From an uncultured Candidatus Saccharibacteria bacterium (GTDB lineage Bacteria > Patescibacteriota > Saccharimonadia > Saccharimonadales > Saccharimonadaceae), in contig CALHGK010000005.1 of assembly GCA_938030095.1 (NCBI GenBank), positions 124,001 through 188,000 of the forward strand: a stretch of DNA of 64,000 nucleotides. Reading direction: 5' to 3'. Shown in pieces: positions 60,847 to 64,000 of this stretch. The notes beneath the pieces are model-generated. The model was not told where the DNA came from, did not search any database, and saw nothing but the letters and a program-made list of their open reading frames with translations. Each line of letters opens with the position of its first letter. Within the stretch, counting starts at the first letter, position 1. The position numbers and the translations under genes were made by a program.

Positions 60847-63720
60847 ATGGCATTTTTTACGACGTTTTTCACGATTATTCTGCAGTGGTATGTGTGGGTG
60901 CCAGTGGTGATCCTCCTTGGTTATTTGACGTGGCGCAACAATCGACAAGTTGATGTGCTGCGCGAGGTGGAGAGTGAGCTGCTTATTCTCGAGATCCCCC
61001 GTGCCAACGACAAGTCTGAGCTAGCAGCTGAGCAAATGTTTGCCAGCCTCCATGGTATCTTGCGCGATGCGCGCGAGCTCAAGATTAATGATGGCTACCA
61101 AGAGCATCTCAGCTTTGAGATTGCGTCTGTTGGTGGGCAGATTCAGTTTTATGTCTGGACGCCGCGTGCACTACGCAACTTCGTTGAGAGTCAGATTTAT
61201 TCGCAGTATCCCACGGTGCAAATCCGCACCGCCACAGCCGACTATACGGCGCACGAACAGCAGCACAATGTCGTCTATACAGCAGAGGTTGTGTTGGCAG
61301 AGAGTGAGTTTTTGCCGATCAAGACTTTTCAGAGCTTTGAGGTTGATCCGCTAGCCGGCATTACAGGTACATTAGCCAAGTTGGAAGACACGGATGATGA
61401 GATTTGGATCCAAATTTTGGTGCGCCCCGTGGCGGATGACTGGCACAAAGCATCCGATGCGTGGGTGAGGCGTGTGCGCGGTGGTGGGCTGTTTGGCGAC
61501 GCATTTCACCCCAAGGCGCGGTGGTTTAGCCAGTTCCTCATGGCACTGTGGCAACCACCCGAGGGCAACATGACGACAGTAACGGAGCTCTCCGATCGCG
61601 ACAAAACCCGCATTGCCGAGGCCGAGAAAAAGGCCGCCAAGCTGGGCTACCAGGTCAAGATTCGCGTTGCGTACCTTGGCGATAGCACCACTGACGCGCG
61701 GCTGCGCATGCAGGCAATCATCGGCACCTTCAAGCAATACAACAGCACCAACCTCAACGGCTTCACCATGAGCCACGATAGCTTCCGCAAGGAAGATCTC
61801 AACCGCTATAAGCTGCGCCTCTTTGCTGACCGCGGCTTTTTGCTCAATATTGAGGAGATGGCGAGTGTTTTTCACTTGCCACACACCAATGTTGAGACGC
61901 CCAATATCGTTTGGGCAAGCAACAAAACCGCCGAGCCGCCCAACCGTCTGCCTGTCCTCACTGGTCATGTAGCTGACGACGAGAAGATCTCGGCCTTTGG
62001 CCTGACCAACTTTCGTGGAATCAACCACCAGTTTGGTATGCTGCGGAGCGATCGCTCGCGCCACGTCTATATCATTGGCCAGACGGGAGCGGGGAAGAGT
62101 GGCTTGCTGGAGCTCTTTGCCTTGAGTGATATTTATCATAATCAAGGCTATGCCATTATTGACCCGCATGGTGATTTTGCTATCGAGAATATGAAGTTCA
62201 TCCCCGAGGCGCGGCTAGATGACGTCGTGTATTTTAACCCCGCAGACGTCGAGCACCCGATTGGCTTTAACCCACTGGAGGTCACCAACCCAGCGCAGAA
62301 ATCGACGATTTCATCAGAGGTGATTGGTGTGCTCAAGCGGATGTTTGGCGATAGCTGGGGGCCGCGGCTGGAATATATTTTGCGCTATACTATTTTGGCG
62401 CTACTTGATCGGCCCGAGCCTACCATGCTTGATATCACCCGTATGCTGACGGATAAAAAATTCCGCAAAGAGACGATTGGCTACTGCAACGATGTAGTGG
62501 TGCGGCAGTTCTGGAATGTAGAGTTTGCCAGCTGGTCGGAGAAGTTCCAGACGGAGGCCATCGCACCAGTGCTCAACAAGGTGGGGGCTTTTACAGCAAA
62601 CCCCATCATCCGCAATATCATTGGTCAGACACACTCGTCATTTAATATTCGCCAGATTATGGACGAGGGAAAGATCTTGGTGGTGAATTTGTCGAAGGGG
62701 TTGATTGGCGAAGATAATGCGGGGATTCTTGGTTCATTCTTGGTCACGAAGATTCAGCTGGCGGCGATGAGTCGGAGCGACATCCTCGATATCCACGACC
62801 GGCGGCCATTTTATCTCTATGTGGATGAGTTCCAAAACTTCGCAACTGATAGCTTTGCCACCATCCTGAGTGAGGCACGCAAGTATGGACTCAACCTCAC
62901 CGTAGCTAATCAATATATCTCGCAGATGGAGCCAACGGTGCGCGATGCGGTCTTTGGCAACGTTGGGACGATGATTAGCTTCCGCGTCTCGCCGGACGAT
63001 AGTCCGATCCTTGCCAAGCAGTTTGAACCACAGTTTGAAGAGAACGACCTCACACAGATGCATAATCGCAACTTCATCATCAACATGGTGATTAATGGTG
63101 AGAAGGCACCAGCCTTTAGTGCGACTACGCTTAATTTGCCTGAGGCTAAGCGGAGCCATTTGTCGCGCATTATTGAGCATAGCCGTGAGCTGTATAGCCA
63201 GTCGCGCCAAACGGTGGAGGATACCATTAATGAGCGGATCCACCCGGGCAGTACAGGGGTGAGTGTAACGTTGACAGGTCAGGCGGGGACTTCAGCAGGA
63301 TCGTCAGCCACCGCCACAGGCGAAGGCGCAGCCAAGCGCCGCCGACGCCGCCGACGCAAGCCAGCTGGTGGCGAAGCACGCGATGAACAGGCGACTGCTG
63401 AGCCATCGAGCACTAAGCCAGATAAGCAGGCAAAAAAGCCTGCTGCTCCCAGCAAAGCCGCCAAATCAACCATGTATTCTCCAGGCAAAAAGCCAGCGAG
63501 TACCGCGCCTAAGCCGGCCGCGCCACGAGACCCATCACTTCTCTCCATTCAGCATGCCAAGCCGCGCACCACGATTCCAACCCAGCTCTTGCACCACCAG
63601 CCGCATACTTCGCAGGCTCAGCCAAATGGCCCAGTGCCACTGGCTAAGCAGCCTGATAGTACAACCTCAGCGCATGCGCACGATGAGCTTGATGACCCAA
63701 CCTTCTTTGCTTTGCGTTAG
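60847..63720 (+). CDS. VirD4/TraG-like DNA-translocation ATPase
   Basis: 957 aa. One N-terminal helix (about 5-25), then a family-specific domain of about 370 residues, and a conjugative-coupling ATPase core: Walker A IIGQTGAGKSGLLELF near 412 and Walker B YLYVDEFQNFATDSF near 660, followed by VANQYISQM. Such proteins are common in CPR genomes and could serve DNA or protein transfer at the host interface. The last 170 residues are disordered, with an Arg-rich stretch (AKRRRRRRRK) and Pro/Ala/Lys runs. TATAAT lies 14 bases before the ATG. Confidence 0.9.
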   Translation: MAFFTTFFTIILQWYVWVPVVILLGYLTWRNNRQVDVLREVESELLILEIPRANDKSELAAEQMFASLHGILRDARELKINDGYQEHLSFEIASVGGQIQFYVWTPRALRNFVESQIYSQYPTVQIRTATADYTAHEQQHNVVYTAEVVLAESEFLPIKTFQSFEVDPLAGITGTLAKLEDTDDEIWIQILVRPVADDWHKASDAWVRRVRGGGLFGDAFHPKARWFSQFLMALWQPPEGNMTTVTELSDRDKTRIAEAEKKAAKLGYQVKIRVAYLGDSTTDARLRMQAIIGTFKQYNSTNLNGFTMSHDSFRKEDLNRYKLRLFADRGFLLNIEEMASVFHLPHTNVETPNIVWASNKTAEPPNRLPVLTGHVADDEKISAFGLTNFRGINHQFGMLRSDRSRHVYIIGQTGAGKSGLLELFALSDIYHNQGYAIIDPHGDFAIENMKFIPEARLDDVVYFNPADVEHPIGFNPLEVTNPAQKSTISSEVIGVLKRMFGDSWGPRLEYILRYTILALLDRPEPTMLDITRMLTDKKFRKETIGYCNDVVVRQFWNVEFASWSEKFQTEAIAPVLNKVGAFTANPIIRNIIGQTHSSFNIRQIMDEGKILVVNLSKGLIGEDNAGILGSFLVTKIQLAAMSRSDILDIHDRRPFYLYVDEFQNFATDSFATILSEARKYGLNLTVANQYISQMEPTVRDAVFGNVGTMISFRVSPDDSPILAKQFEPQFEENDLTQMHNRNFIINMVINGEKAPAFSATTLNLPEAKRSHLSRIIEHSRELYSQSRQTVEDTINERIHPGSTGVSVTLTGQAGTSAGSSATATGEGAAKRRRRRRRKPAGGEARDEQATAEPSSTKPDKQAKKPAAPSKAAKSTMYSPGKKPASTAPKPAAPRDPSLLSIQHAKPRTTIPTQLLHHQPHTSQAQPNGPVPLAKQPDSTTSAHAHDELDDPTFFALR

Positions 63721-64000
63721 ATAGGTAAATGTAAATTTCTCTTAGGTAGCTATTGATTATTCTACCCTATAGGGGTGTAGCGAGCATTTTCGTCGAGGCG
63801 GCCGAAGGTACAACATTTAGACATGAGAGAATCCTCGAGTGTAGCGGAGTGAAGCAGTGTAAACTAAGTCTCGAGCAACAAGAGTAAAGCACGACAGAGG
63901 TAGCCATACAAGAAGCCTCATTTTTCCTGTGCATAACTCTGCTACCTCGCCTCACTAACCAATGTGGGTTATGCTATAATGGAGAGGATAAACGGAAATA
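63721..64000. other. Intergenic region ending in a promoter for a gene beyond the window
   Basis: No supported CDS. A TATAAT near 63975 followed by GGAGAGG and A-rich sequence suggests a promoter and ribosome site for a rightward gene that starts outside the window. Confidence 0.45.

Overview
The window looks like a chromosomal segment of a Saccharibacteria (TM7)-type member of the Patescibacteria/CPR. TGA is used as a stop, which argues against the recoded CPR lineages. The proteins are compact, and several are short or reduced forms of conserved families (HrcA, RecR, MurT). Type IV pilin genes sit beside a MurT/GatD lipid II amidation pair and a queuine salvage pair. Gene naming is by my own reading of motifs; no search was run. 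Genes are tightly packed on both strands with short operons.

Layout. 1-4.7 kb: heat-shock block hrcA, grpE, a small membrane protein and dnaK, with three CIRCE operators. 4.8-9.6 kb (minus strand): an FKBP isomerase and a nitrilase-like hydrolase, then a polyamine-type operon speD, DUF4178 and membrane SpeE, with an anchored protein upstream. 10-15.2 kb: P-loop kinase, pilin, DUF308 membrane protein, GT-C glycosyltransferase, tRNA-Arg, OpgC-like acyltransferase. 15.4-20.3 kb: gatD-murT, then a two-gene unit of a small membrane protein and a membrane-anchored double-AAA+ Clp-like ATPase. 21.1-22.5 kb: a two-gene cassette (histidine phosphatase and HD hydrolase) enclosed by 53-bp inverted repeats next to tRNA-Gly. 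22.7-27.5 kb: sugar-phosphate transferase, tgt and yhhQ (queuine salvage), MFS transporter. 28.4-36.4 kb: an HTH-MurA fusion, glyA, major and minor pilins, murB, folD. 36.5-43.5 kb: tRNAs, TM2 protein, a response regulator and soluble histidine kinase pair, a candidate RNA gene, GNAT, GH5, ybaB-recR. 43.5-49 kb: a large unknown protein, lytic transglycosylase, DHH phosphoesterase, cysS. 49.1-51.8 kb: accessory genes of unknown function. 51.9-63.7 kb: AI-2E-type permease, membrane S1C protease, P-type ATPase, a second SpeD-like protein and a VirD4-like ATPase. Eight tRNA genes are present; no rRNA, CRISPR array or transposase was seen.

The main new signals are these. (1) MurA carries an N-terminal XRE-type DNA-binding domain. 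The murA and murB promoters share an identical 8-4-8 inverted repeat (ATATATCA-N4-TGATATAT) in the same place between -35 and -10. This suggests an enzyme-repressor that controls the first two committed steps of peptidoglycan synthesis. (2) The stand-alone SpeD paralogue has lost the serine that becomes the pyruvoyl group and a second active-site residue, so it looks like a pseudoenzyme. (3) The Clp-like ATPase is membrane-tethered, has a degenerate first Walker B and lacks the ClpP-docking loop. (4) The inverted-repeat cassette looks like a non-autonomous mobile or invertible element. (5) A TATAAT-like -10 hexamer lies 6-9 nt before the start codon of nearly 30 genes. This implies pervasive leaderless transcription, while operon-internal and a few strongly expressed genes keep Shine-Dalgarno sites.
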